The notes: generated from the letters alone by a model not told the origin. A DNA stretch of 64,000 nucleotides from Candidatus Latescibacterota bacterium (GCA_022822725.1 JAJEAN010000001.1:310001-374000), one strand, 5' to 3'. Shown: positions 50,895 through 59,094, counted from the stretch's first letter. A program made the numbers and translations.

Positions 50895-52253
50895 ATGTTT
50901 AACGAACCGAAAGAGAAAAAACTGAGAGTTCTGCTTGATTCGGACTCACTCAAATCAGATTGTGCACAAAGGTTATTGCAGTACAGCGATAACGATCTGT
51001 TTGAGTTTGTGTCACTTGGCAACTCTACAAAACATACGGTAGCAGAACTCAACTTCGAGGGCGAAAGTAGCACAACCGGTATTGTTATTGATAAGTCCGA
51101 TAAACATTTTTGTGGGTCCGAATATAGAGTTTGGTTTGGCTACGACATTTCAAACATTAAGGCGGTTGCAAAAAAACTAGACTTTAAGTATAGCGATTTG
51201 GTTTTGGTATATATTTTGAAAGCTCTCATAGGACCCGAAACGGGCCAAAAGACGATCTTGATTACGGAACGAGAGAAGTTGCTCAATCGACTGAATTGGA
51301 GCAAGGCGAGTTTTCCGAGCATTCCGACAAACAGCATATTTAGTCCCGACGAAGCGCTGATTTATATAGACCTTCATTGCAAGCAATGGAAAGAGTATCT
51401 CATCGCGCCTAACTATTACGTTAACAGGGGACTTTGGTATCTCTATTCGTTCAAGACGAAACTAACCGAATATCAGCACGCGTGGTCCGCGGTTGTTTTC
51501 GGTGGCGCGTCTATACCGGATGGAGAAAAACTTACGGACAGCACCGAATCGCTTGCGGACAGATTTACGGATATGCTGATTGCGATAGACGAGATTGGAA
51601 TAAACTACTATACCGGTGTAAATAACGACACCCAAGACGCTATCATTTACCATTTCAACTACTGGATAACGCTTTTCACTGGAGTTTTTGACGCACTCGC
51701 GTGGATTTCAAAGTACCGCTATCAGATTGAGTTTGACCATGTGGGGCGGATTGGACTACGTACAAGCAGTCATAAGAAATTTACACGATTGTTGTTTGAG
51801 AAAGATGCCAAACTCAGGGGTTACTTGAGCAAAAATTCGTCAGTTATCGAATTGATGTATGAACCTAGGAATTTGGTGATTCACAGGGAGCAATTGAAAG
51901 GACTGCGGTTTAACAACAGAAGCGAGAACTTTGACTTCAATATGGTGCGAATACCAGAGAAGTTTTTCGACCAGATAGTGGAGTTATCAAAAGAGAAAGG
52001 TGATACACTAAGAGAATGGGGGCATTATCAATCGCACGGCGAGTTTTTTCTTGAGCCGTATCGATTTGTCCGGAAAGCAACTCCCGCCCTGATCGAGTTT
52101 GCCAACGGGTTTTTGAAACTGCTGGACTTCGGCGAATACGCGAATAGCGACGCGAAACTCGAGAAAGAGATTGAGGGTAGCCACGACTCCAGAAAGCGTG
52201 ATGATTTCGCGGAAAACGCGGAGAGGTTTGCCAAACACCGATTAGGGTACTAA
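50895..52253 (+). CDS. Putative two-domain RNase-like protein (PIN-like N terminus, HEPN-like C terminus)
   Basis: 452 residues, markedly AT-rich against its neighbours, so probably acquired. Residues 8-165 show a PIN-like pattern: RVLLDSDSLKSDC with acidic residues after strand 1, a central helix pair (YSDLVLVYILKALIG), and KTILITEREKLLNRL plus FSPDEALIYIDL, like the 'lvTnD..ll' and 'sPeell' parts of PIN domains. About 215-460 is helical and contains EPRNLVIHREQ, an R-N-x3-H motif (R325, H330) of the HEPN RNase type. I do not recognise the family as such. GAAGAG lies upstream of the ATG. Neighbouring defence genes support a role in abortive infection, but this is inference. Confidence 0.6.
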   Translation: MFNEPKEKKLRVLLDSDSLKSDCAQRLLQYSDNDLFEFVSLGNSTKHTVAELNFEGESSTTGIVIDKSDKHFCGSEYRVWFGYDISNIKAVAKKLDFKYSDLVLVYILKALIGPETGQKTILITEREKLLNRLNWSKASFPSIPTNSIFSPDEALIYIDLHCKQWKEYLIAPNYYVNRGLWYLYSFKTKLTEYQHAWSAVVFGGASIPDGEKLTDSTESLADRFTDMLIAIDEIGINYYTGVNNDTQDAIIYHFNYWITLFTGVFDALAWISKYRYQIEFDHVGRIGLRTSSHKKFTRLLFEKDAKLRGYLSKNSSVIELMYEPRNLVIHREQLKGLRFNNRSENFDFNMVRIPEKFFDQIVELSKEKGDTLREWGHYQSHGEFFLEPYRFVRKATPALIEFANGFLKLLDFGEYANSDAKLEKEIEGSHDSRKRDDFAENAERFAKHRLGY

Positions 52254-52301
52254 TTGGACACCCTCATAACGGGCAGGTTGGGGCAAGCACTCGCAGAGCC
52301 T

Positions 52302-52430
52302 TCATAACGAGCTTCTGAACGAACTCATATATAACTCCTCAACCTCATCAGGCTCCAGCATTCCTTCGTACAAGATCCTGTTACATCCTTCCCTCCTCCA
52401 CGAGGACTCGCAATACTCAGCCCATCCCAT
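52302..52430 (-). CDS. Small ORF of 42 residues
   Basis: The peptide MGWAEYCESSWRREGCNRIL, then LEPDEVEELYMSSFRSSL looks protein-like (amphipathic, charged, with two Cys), and it lies 21 bases downstream of another small gene on the same strand. A GGTGGA stretch is about 12-15 bases upstream. It is not recognised, and could be chance. Confidence 0.3.
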   Translation of the reverse strand: MGWAEYCESSWRREGCNRILYEGMLEPDEVEELYMSSFRSSL

Positions 52431-52451
52431 TCGCCAATTGGATCCACCCAA

Positions 52452-52706
52452 TCAACTTCCACCGAAGAAGATAGATTTTATTGCAATGCTGATCACCGCG
52501 ACAGCGACAGGGTATGCTATCCCGATAAGAAGATAAACATCCGCTTTAGTGACCAGGCGCGCTGTATTTGCCTTTACTGCGGTCATTTCCCTCTCAAGGG
52601 ACCTCATGTCATCCTCGGTGGTTAGATGTCTAAGCTGAGCATAATGTGTTGTGTCACCAATCTGCATATCGGGATACCTTGACAAGTATGTACCAGACTG
52701 GTTCAT
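52452..52706 (-). CDS. Small tail-anchored membrane protein
   Basis: 84 residues from MNQSGTYLSRYPDMQIGD; an ATG or alternative start ten codons upstream is possible. The middle part (EDDMRSLEREMTAVKANTAR) is a short coiled coil. The C-terminal VYLLIGIAYPVAVAVISIAI is a TM helix followed by KSIFFGGS. It is divergent from the restriction-modification gene, with starts about 70 bases apart, so both may share regulatory DNA. Function unknown. Confidence 0.5.
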   Translation of the reverse strand: MNQSGTYLSRYPDMQIGDTTHYAQLRHLTTEDDMRSLEREMTAVKANTARLVTKADVYLLIGIAYPVAVAVISIAIKSIFFGGS

Positions 52707-52777
52707 TTTCTCGAATGTGCGTGGAGCAGCACCCACAGTAGTAAAACCCCATCTACTTCACAAGACAGGGTATCCTG

Positions 52778-55567
52778 ATGCGTCTTTCTTGGAACGAGGT
52801 CCGCACACGTGCCGCCGTTTTCGCAGACAAATGGCACGCTGCGTCCTATGAGAAGGGCGAGACACAGACCTTCTATAACGATTTCTTCCACGTTTTTGGA
52901 GTTCAACGTAGAAGTGTAGCTAGATACGAAGAGCGTGTGAAGAAATTAAACGATAGTCAGGGCTTCATCGACCTATTCTGGCCGGGCGTGTTGATCGTCG
53001 AACAGAAGAGCGCCGGACGCGACCTCGAAAGTGCCTACGAGCAGGCTGGCGACTATTTCGACGCCCTCCCTGAGCATGAAAAACCCCGATACATCCTGGT
53101 TAGCGACTTTCAAAATTTCGAGTTACGCGATCTGGACGAGTCCCAAACCGATTCTTTCGAACTCAAGGACCTACCTGCCCATGTGGAGTCTTTCGGCTTC
53201 ATCATGGGCGTCCAGCGTAAGACCTTCCGGGACCAGGATCCGGTCAACATCGCGGCGGCCGAACTGATTGGAAAGCTGCACGATGCTCTTAATACAGCCG
53301 GTTACAGGGGGCAGAATCTCGAACGATTTCTTGTGAGAACCGTATTTTGTCTCTTCGCCGACGACACCGGCATCTTCGAGACGCGGGATGTATTCAGCGA
53401 CTACGTAGAGACGCGCACGAGCGAGGACGGCTCCAACCTGGGCGCGTTGCTGACCGAACTGTACCAGGTGCTGGATACACCGGAAAGCGAGCGTATTTCC
53501 ACGCGTGACGAAGATCTCAAACGGTTCCCCTACATAAACGGCAGGCTGTTCGAAGGATCGTTGCGCATACCTGCCTTCGACGCGTCCATGCGACGCCTGT
53601 TGCTGGAGGCCTGCAACTTCGACTGGTCGGACATATCTCCGGCGATCTTTGGTGCCTTGTTTCAATCGGTCATGGATCCTATTGAACGCAGAGCCGCTGG
53701 GGCGCACTACACTACCGAGCAGAACATCCGCAAGGTAATCGAACCGCTGTTCATGGACGACTTACGTACAGAATTCGAAAGACTCCGGTCTCGTAAGGAC
53801 AGCAGGCGCGTCGGTGAACTTCGACGGTTTCAGAGAAAGCTGGGGGAACTGCAGTTTCTCGACCCGGCCTGCGGTTGCGGCAACTTTCTCATCATAGCCT
53901 ACCGAGAAATGCGCCTGCTGGAGATAGAAGTGATCCGAGAAATCCGTTCAGCGACCGGTGTCAGCGAACAGACAATGCTGGACGTGGAGTTGATTTCACA
54001 CGTCAACGTTGATCAGTTCTACGGCATCGAGTTGGGTGAGTTCTCTGTACGCATTGCCGAGACGGCATTATGGATGATGGATCACATCATGAACAATCGG
54101 CTGAGCCTTGAGTTCGGCCAGACCTACACCCGCATCCCGCTGAGCACTTCTCCCCGCATTGTTCAGGGTGATGCGCTGGAGACGGACTGGGCGGCATTGT
54201 TACCGCCGGAAGCATGTTCTTATGTGTTAGGCAATCCTCCATTCGTCGGGGCAAAACTCCAGAAACCGGAGCAGCGCGAACAGGTGAGGAGGATTGCTTC
54301 CCTCGGTAAGTCCGGCGGCACACTCGACTATGTGACTGCCTGGTTCATCAAAGCGGGCGAATACGTGCAGGCAAGCAAGGCCCGTATCGGTTTCGTATCG
54401 ACCAACTCGATCACGCAGGGCGAACAGGTGGCGCAGCTCTGGCCAATCCTATATGAACGCTGCAATCTGGAAATCGTATTCGTACACCGCACCTTCGCCT
54501 GGGGATCCGATGTCCGCGGTAAGGCCCAAGTACACGTCGTGGTCATCGGCCTCGATAGGCGAGAATCTGTCCGAGCCGAAAAGAGGCTGTTCAGCTACCC
54601 GGATATCAACGGCGATCCCGTAGAAACCCGGCACACGGTGCTCTCGCCCTACCTTTTCGACGCGGGCGGAATGTCGAACCCTCATCTGACAGTACGGGAG
54701 GAGAACCGGCCGATCAACGGGATACGGCAACTGATCATCGGGTCAAAGCCTAAAGACGGCGGCCACTATATCTTCAACGCGGCGGAGCGCGAAGAGTTCA
54801 TGGTCGCCGAACCAGAATCTCCACCCTTTCTGCGTCCTTATGTCGGTGCGAGAGAGTACTTACAAGGCGGTGACCGGTGGATTCTGGCGCTGCACGACGC
54901 CTCGCCGCAGACGATCGCGAAAATGCCACGTGTTCGGGAGCGGATTGCCGCCGTACGAGCGTATCGAGAGGCCAGCAGGAGCAAACCGACACAACAACTT
55001 GCAATGACGCCAACGCTTTATCACATAAACGTCGTACCTACCGCACCGTTTCTGCTGATTCCAAGGGTAAGTTCGGAACGACGGGAGTATACGCCTATCG
55101 GCTGGCTGACTCCGCCGGTCATCCCTAGTGATGCTGCACTAGTACTTCTTACCGCCACCCTGACAGACTTCGCGATCCTCACGTCGGCCATGCATATGGC
55201 CTGGCTTCGTCATGTAGGTGGTCGGTTGGAAAGTCGTTATCGGTATTCCATCGGACTCGTATACAACACCTTCCCTATGCCCGATGAAGGAACAGACTTA
55301 CAAAATCTGAACCCACTGGCGCAAGCCGTGCTTGACATCCGCGCTGCCCATCCGAAAGCAACCCTTTCAGATCTGTATGATCCAGACCTGATGCCTCCTG
55401 ACCTTCGCAAGGCACACCAGGCTCTCGACCGCGCCGTGGACCGCCTCTATCGACCTAGGAGATTTGCCTCGGAACGAGAACGAGTGGAACATCTTTTTGT
55501 GCTTTACGAGAGGATGCGGATGCTGCTGGAAGTCACCCCAAAACGCAACTCAACACGCCGAAGATAA
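52778..55567 (+). CDS. MmeI-like type IIL restriction-modification enzyme
   Basis: 929 residues. The N-terminal nuclease domain has the PD-(D/E)XK core in GFIDLFWPGVLIVEQKSAGR: D65, E75 and K77. A helical linker follows (NLERFLVRTVFCLFADDTGI), then a gamma-class N6-adenine methyltransferase with motif I LQFLDPACGCGNFLIIAYRE near residue 360 and motif IV VLGNPPFVGAKLQ near 484. The C-terminal 300 residues would be the target-recognition domain. Such single-chain enzymes cut and methylate asymmetric sites, modifying one strand. No separate specificity or nuclease gene is present, in agreement. It is the main classical defence gene of the island. Confidence 0.88.
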   Translation: MRLSWNEVRTRAAVFADKWHAASYEKGETQTFYNDFFHVFGVQRRSVARYEERVKKLNDSQGFIDLFWPGVLIVEQKSAGRDLESAYEQAGDYFDALPEHEKPRYILVSDFQNFELRDLDESQTDSFELKDLPAHVESFGFIMGVQRKTFRDQDPVNIAAAELIGKLHDALNTAGYRGQNLERFLVRTVFCLFADDTGIFETRDVFSDYVETRTSEDGSNLGALLTELYQVLDTPESERISTRDEDLKRFPYINGRLFEGSLRIPAFDASMRRLLLEACNFDWSDISPAIFGALFQSVMDPIERRAAGAHYTTEQNIRKVIEPLFMDDLRTEFERLRSRKDSRRVGELRRFQRKLGELQFLDPACGCGNFLIIAYREMRLLEIEVIREIRSATGVSEQTMLDVELISHVNVDQFYGIELGEFSVRIAETALWMMDHIMNNRLSLEFGQTYTRIPLSTSPRIVQGDALETDWAALLPPEACSYVLGNPPFVGAKLQKPEQREQVRRIASLGKSGGTLDYVTAWFIKAGEYVQASKARIGFVSTNSITQGEQVAQLWPILYERCNLEIVFVHRTFAWGSDVRGKAQVHVVVIGLDRRESVRAEKRLFSYPDINGDPVETRHTVLSPYLFDAGGMSNPHLTVREENRPINGIRQLIIGSKPKDGGHYIFNAAEREEFMVAEPESPPFLRPYVGAREYLQGGDRWILALHDASPQTIAKMPRVRERIAAVRAYREASRSKPTQQLAMTPTLYHINVVPTAPFLLIPRVSSERREYTPIGWLTPPVIPSDAALVLLTATLTDFAILTSAMHMAWLRHVGGRLESRYRYSIGLVYNTFPMPDEGTDLQNLNPLAQAVLDIRAAHPKATLSDLYDPDLMPPDLRKAHQALDRAVDRLYRPRRFASERERVEHLFVLYERMRMLLEVTPKRNSTRRR

Positions 55568-55660
55568 GGCCAATAGGGTTTTCCAGATCTTGGCGGTTGA
55601 TGGGAACCACCTGATATGGTGAAACGGTATAACGGTCCACGGAAACGGGGTAACATCACT

Positions 55661-56170
55661 TCAGATTGGTTGGATAAGTTGCAGATTTACAAGACGGTAG
55701 GTCATCGCCTGAGTACTGACATTAAACGTCTTCGCTAGCTTCTCTAGACTGTCGTCGCCGGTCAACTCAAAGGGTTGCTGTTTAAAAGCATCGCTGACTC
55801 GCTTAGCAGGCATGAGGAGCGCTGCAGCGAAAGCATTGGCCTCCATTTCCTCGGACTTGGTCCCGGAGCCAGACTCTAGGTCCCGAAAGTGAACGCGATA
55901 CCCTTTGTCAATATACGTATCCCCGTCATGTAGAACGAAGTGGCCGATTTCGTGTGCAATGCTAAATCGCTTCCTGTTGGGGTGGTGTTCCTCATTGACC
56001 CCTATGACAGCACGGTCTCCATTGCGGACAAGCACTGCTGAACAATCTTCACCAAGGTCTGCAAATTCGACCTTTATGCCCAGATAGGCAGTAACTTGCC
56101 CTAAGGGCACAGGGATCGTATCCACCCCAGCCCCTACGAGTAACTGCTCAGCTCGCCTCTCCATCGACAT
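55661..56170 (-). CDS. ImmA/IrrE-family metallopeptidase
   Basis: 169 residues. Zinc motif FSIAHEIGHFVLH with the HEXXH core, and downstream MEANAFAAALLMPAKRV with the third ligand Glu. The last third is helical with SLEKLAKTFNVSTQAMTYRL, a helix-turn-helix-like segment. ImmA proteins cleave XRE repressors of mobile elements to release their targets. GGAGG lies nine bases upstream of the ATG. The start overlaps the XRE gene's 3' end by 23 bases. Confidence 0.93.
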   Translation of the reverse strand: MSMERRAEQLLVGAGVDTIPVPLGQVTAYLGIKVEFADLGEDCSAVLVRNGDRAVIGVNEEHHPNRKRFSIAHEIGHFVLHDGDTYIDKGYRVHFRDLESGSGTKSEEMEANAFAAALLMPAKRVSDAFKQQPFELTGDDSLEKLAKTFNVSTQAMTYRLVNLQLIQPI

Positions 56171-56528
56171 TGGAACTGACCTCCTCCCGGCTGATGGAGA
56201 TAAAGGCAGCTACTTGATCTTGGCTCTCTCCTGCCGCCTTCTTCAGCCTGCCTTTGATTTGGAGATTTAATTTTGCTGCCTCGCTCAGTGGGAGTTCTTC
56301 GGGCGAAGGTAAAAGCGAGCGCATGTCCACACTGAGTGCATCGGCGATAGACCAAAGCGTGTGGAGCGTTGGTCGTTGTCTTCCACTCTCAATATTGGCT
56401 ATCGTACCCCGGGCGAAGCCACAACGATGCGCGAGTTGGGTTTGCGAAAGATCCGCCTCATGCCGTTGCTTTGCCACCTTACGCCCGACGAGTTTGTAGA
56501 GCCTCTCTGAGTTGGGTATCCGTCGCAT
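56148..56528 (-). CDS. XRE-family transcriptional repressor
   Basis: 126 residues from MRRIPNSERLYKLVGRKVAK; the frame is open 18 codons upstream but that part is hydrophobic and AT-rich. Helix-turn-helix: LSQTQLAHRCGFARGTIANI then ESGRQRPTLHTLWSIADALS. The C-terminal part (ESQDQVAAFISISREEVSSN) would be the cleavable regulatory tail. It is divergently oriented to the ubiquitin-like operon, 200 bases away. A TGTTCC-N10-GGAACA dyad overlaps the operon's promoter, which makes it the likely target. Confidence 0.9.
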   Translation of the reverse strand: MRRIPNSERLYKLVGRKVAKQRHEADLSQTQLAHRCGFARGTIANIESGRQRPTLHTLWSIADALSVDMRSLLPSPEELPLSEAAKLNLQIKGRLKKAAGESQDQVAAFISISREEVSSNVDGEAS

Positions 56529-56652
56529 ATGCTGTAAGAAATATCGCGATACGAGCACGAAAAGACAAGTAATAAAAAGCAAATGGGGTGGTATTCATGC
56601 ACAAGTGTCTTGTAATTTTTAATACAAAGCATTAATAAATTGATTTTATTAG

Positions 56653-56681
56653 TTGACATATGGCATCTGTATCCATATCTT
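56653..56681 (+). promoter_or_regulatory. Promoter of the ubiquitin-like operon
   Basis: TTGACA (56653-56658, perfect) and TATCTT (56676-56681) are exactly 17 bases apart. The start is near 56688, 40 bases before the first gene, which has AGGAGG five bases before its ATG. Confidence 0.7.
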
Positions 56682-56686
56682 GACGG

Positions 56687-56708
56687 TGTTCCTCAATTCG
56701 GGGGAACA
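56687..56708. promoter_or_regulatory. Operator-like dyad over the transcription start
   Basis: TGTTCC (56687-56692) and GGAACA (56703-56708) are perfect inverted arms separated by ten bases. The site covers the predicted transcription start, so a bound repressor would block initiation. The adjacent XRE protein is the obvious candidate. Confidence 0.5.
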
Positions 56709-56727
56709 TCATCCATAGGAGGAGCAG

Positions 56728-57198
56728 ATGGACAGCGGAACTGACAAACGCGACTGCGTAGACGAGATCGTGAATATCGAGAAATACGCGGCCGAGGACA
56801 GAAAAGTGCCTGATCACTGTAAGGGCTATCTGATCAGTGTGAATGGTCAGGAGATTCTCGTAGAGAATTCCATAGTGACCCACAAGGAGTTGTTACAGTT
56901 CGCTAAGGTTGATCCGACTGTGGAAGTCTGTGTCCGCGTTTACATTCGTGGATCGAAACCCAGAGTACTCCAGCCGGGTGAAGAGGTTAAATTGACCTTG
57001 CCGGGCGTTGAGCGTTTCCGGGTGGACGAGAAGTGCACTGTCGGGGTGAAGGTTAACAACACGTTCTTTCAACTTACTGTTCCTACAACCGGTGAGGGAG
57101 TGAAACGGGCTGCCATTGAGACCGGTGTTAATATCGAGTTGGATTTTGTCCTCTTCTTGGAACTGGACGACGGACCGGCGGAGCAGATTGATAGATAA
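56728..57198 (+). CDS. Double ubiquitin-fold (multiubiquitin-type) protein
   Basis: 156 residues. After an acidic N-terminal segment of 30 residues come two beta-grasp repeats. The first is at 32-98, with KGYLISVNGQEILVENSIVT, HKELLQFAKVDPTVEVCVRV and KPRVLQPGEEVKLTLPGVER; the second, shorter one at 103-148 is CTVGVKVNNTFFQLTVPTTG, IELDFVLFLELDDG. The 'VNG..i.v....it..ellqla' and 'l.pGe.V.L..gve.F' patterns are those of bacterial multi-ubiquitin domain proteins. There is no C-terminal Gly-Gly; it ends DDGPAEQIDR. It is the first gene of the operon with an E2-like protein and a JAB-E1 fusion. Confidence 0.8.
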   Translation: MDSGTDKRDCVDEIVNIEKYAAEDRKVPDHCKGYLISVNGQEILVENSIVTHKELLQFAKVDPTVEVCVRVYIRGSKPRVLQPGEEVKLTLPGVERFRVDEKCTVGVKVNNTFFQLTVPTTGEGVKRAAIETGVNIELDFVLFLELDDGPAEQIDR

Positions 57199-57268
57199 TA
57201 CCGAGGTAGTATTCGTAGACGAAGGTGCCTGCTTCACAGCCGTAGATGGAGACGATAACGCTTAGACG

Positions 57269-57670
57269 ATGGCATTCAAACCCGCAGTAGAAGAAGCAAT
57301 CAAAGACCTACGGAAAGCCTTCCCAAAGGCTACTGTTAGTCCCTCTGAAGATGGTCAGGGCGGAGCCCACATCTTGATCGAACCGGTCTCGCTTGATCCA
57401 CAAGTCTTCGACCAGAACGAGACTTGGGTCGGATTCGACTTGAGCTTCCAACTCCCCTATGCCGATGTTTATCCGATTCACGTTCGGCCTGATTTAGTAC
57501 GGCGAGACGGGCGGGAACTCAGTGATCCAGCCTTACACCACGGTCAAAACTATCAAGGGCGGCCCTCTTTGATGCTTTCTCGTATCTCTAACAACCGTGA
57601 CCCTGAGCTGGATAAGCCTCACCTGAAAATACGCAGGGTGCTCGAATGGCTAAGGAGATGGCCAGAGTGA
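57269..57670 (+). CDS. E2 (UBC-fold)-like protein with Ser in place of the catalytic Cys
   Basis: 133 residues with no cysteine at all. After a first helix (VEEAIKDLRKAFPKAT) come three strands: GAHILIEPVSL, ETWVGFDLSFQLPYADVYPI and HVRPDLVRRDGRE. PYADVYPIHVRP matches the E2 'YPf.PP.v.f' turn. The active-site stretch is LHHGQNYQGRPSLMLSRISN: H91 and N94 correspond to the HPN motif, and S100 takes the place of the Cys in the usual G-x-I-C-L. The end LKIRRVLEWLRRWPE is the last helix. It either uses an oxyester or has become a non-catalytic adaptor. It overlaps the next gene as GTGA. Confidence 0.7.
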   Translation: MAFKPAVEEAIKDLRKAFPKATVSPSEDGQGGAHILIEPVSLDPQVFDQNETWVGFDLSFQLPYADVYPIHVRPDLVRRDGRELSDPALHHGQNYQGRPSLMLSRISNNRDPELDKPHLKIRRVLEWLRRWPE

Positions 57671-59094
57671 CCGATTTCGACCTGATTCTGCCAGAGAAAC
57701 TAAAAAGTAACCTCTTCGCGCATCTTTTCCCAGGAGATGGAGACGAGCACGGAGCGGTCATCTCTGCCGGTGTCGTACATACTGACCGAGGGCTCAGGCT
57801 TCTGGCGAGAAATCTATTTTTAGCCGAAGACGGTACTGATTATGTCCCCGGAAAGCGTGGGTATCGAATGCTCACGCCACGATTTGTGATGGAGAGATCC
57901 CGCTACTGTCGGGACCAGGATCTAGCCTACTTGGCGGTACATAATCATGGCGAAGGGGAGTCAGTAGGTTTTAGCGGAGTGGACCTTGCTTCTCACGAAC
58001 GCGGGTATCCCGCTCTGATAGATATCTTGCAGGGGCAACCGGTCGGTGGCATTGTCTTCGCGAAACATGCGGTTGCCGGCGATCTCTGGCTTCCAAGCGG
58101 TGGACGTGCTGTGCTTCGAGAAGGAAGGGTGATAGGAGGCTCCATTGAGCGTTTATACCCAAAACCTCCGTCGGTTCCTTTGGGCGTGGATTCGACCTAC
58201 GATCGGCAGGCGCGGCTCTTAGGCGACCGAGGCCAATCGCTTCTCAATGGCGCAAAGGTAGGAATCATCGGTGCGGGAGGGGTGGGGGCCCTCCTGGGAT
58301 TATATATGGCCCGTCTCGGCGTAGGACACATCGTCGCCGTGGATCCCGACCGTATTGACATCACCAATCTACCCAGAGTTCCCGGTGCCACTCGTTTCGA
58401 TGCCAGGATTTGGTTCACCGCGGACGGACGTCCCAAATGGCTTCAGAAATTTGGGCGTAGAATTTCTTCCCGAAAGGTGGACATTATGCGGCGGGTTGCT
58501 CGCCGAGCCAAGCGGGATATACGATTTGACGGTATCTTCGGAGATGTCGTTGATGACACCATAGCGATGCAATTTCGGGACTGTGATTTCCTATTTCTGG
58601 CTGCGGATACCCATCAAGCAAGGCTGGTCTTTAATGCACTTGTCCATCAATACCTCATACCGGGTGTTCAGGTGGGTTCCAAAGTCTCTGTCGATAAGGT
58701 CACAGGCAAAATAAACGATGTGTTCTCGGTCGTGCGTCCAGTCCTCCCGGATTCTGGATGCCTTTGGTGCGCGAAACTCGTAGATCAGGCCCGTTTGGCA
58801 GAGGAGTCGTTGCCAAAAGAGAAACGCGAACATCAAAGGTACATTGAGGAGGTTCCAGCACCAAGTGTAGTGACACTAAACGGTGTCGGCGCGAGCCACG
58901 CTGCGAATGAATTCCTTTTCTCGTGGACGGGACTTCGGAGGCCGACCTGTGAGGAGCAGTACCTGCTTTACAAGCCGCGAGAGCGAAAGACTAAAATGAT
59001 AATACCCTTACGTAAAGAGGAATGCATTGAGTGTGGGGGCGGAACAGAAAGTCGACGGGCACGGGGCGACAGCATGAAGCTCCCAACACGATAA
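57667..59094 (+). CDS. JAB/JAMM deubiquitinase-like domain fused to an E1 (ThiF) adenylating domain
   Basis: 475 residues from the GTG at 57667, which overlaps the E2-like stop and has AAGGAG nine bases upstream; ATGs at 57646 or 57658 are alternatives. The JAB part has GDEHGAVISAG (Glu) and VHNHGEGESVGFSGVD, a full HxH-x8-S-x2-D zinc site. The E1 part starts with GAKVGIIGAGGVGALLGLYM, then VDPDRIDITNLPRVPGATR (ATP-binding Asp, Asn, Arg). Zinc cysteines lie in SGCLWCAK and ECIECGG. Between them, where the crossover loop should be, there is no Cys, so the protein may only adenylate. It would activate and possibly trim the ubiquitin-like protein. Confidence 0.88.
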   Translation: MTDFDLILPEKLKSNLFAHLFPGDGDEHGAVISAGVVHTDRGLRLLARNLFLAEDGTDYVPGKRGYRMLTPRFVMERSRYCRDQDLAYLAVHNHGEGESVGFSGVDLASHERGYPALIDILQGQPVGGIVFAKHAVAGDLWLPSGGRAVLREGRVIGGSIERLYPKPPSVPLGVDSTYDRQARLLGDRGQSLLNGAKVGIIGAGGVGALLGLYMARLGVGHIVAVDPDRIDITNLPRVPGATRFDARIWFTADGRPKWLQKFGRRISSRKVDIMRRVARRAKRDIRFDGIFGDVVDDTIAMQFRDCDFLFLAADTHQARLVFNALVHQYLIPGVQVGSKVSVDKVTGKINDVFSVVRPVLPDSGCLWCAKLVDQARLAEESLPKEKREHQRYIEEVPAPSVVTLNGVGASHAANEFLFSWTGLRRPTCEEQYLLYKPRERKTKMIIPLRKEECIECGGGTESRRARGDSMKLPTR

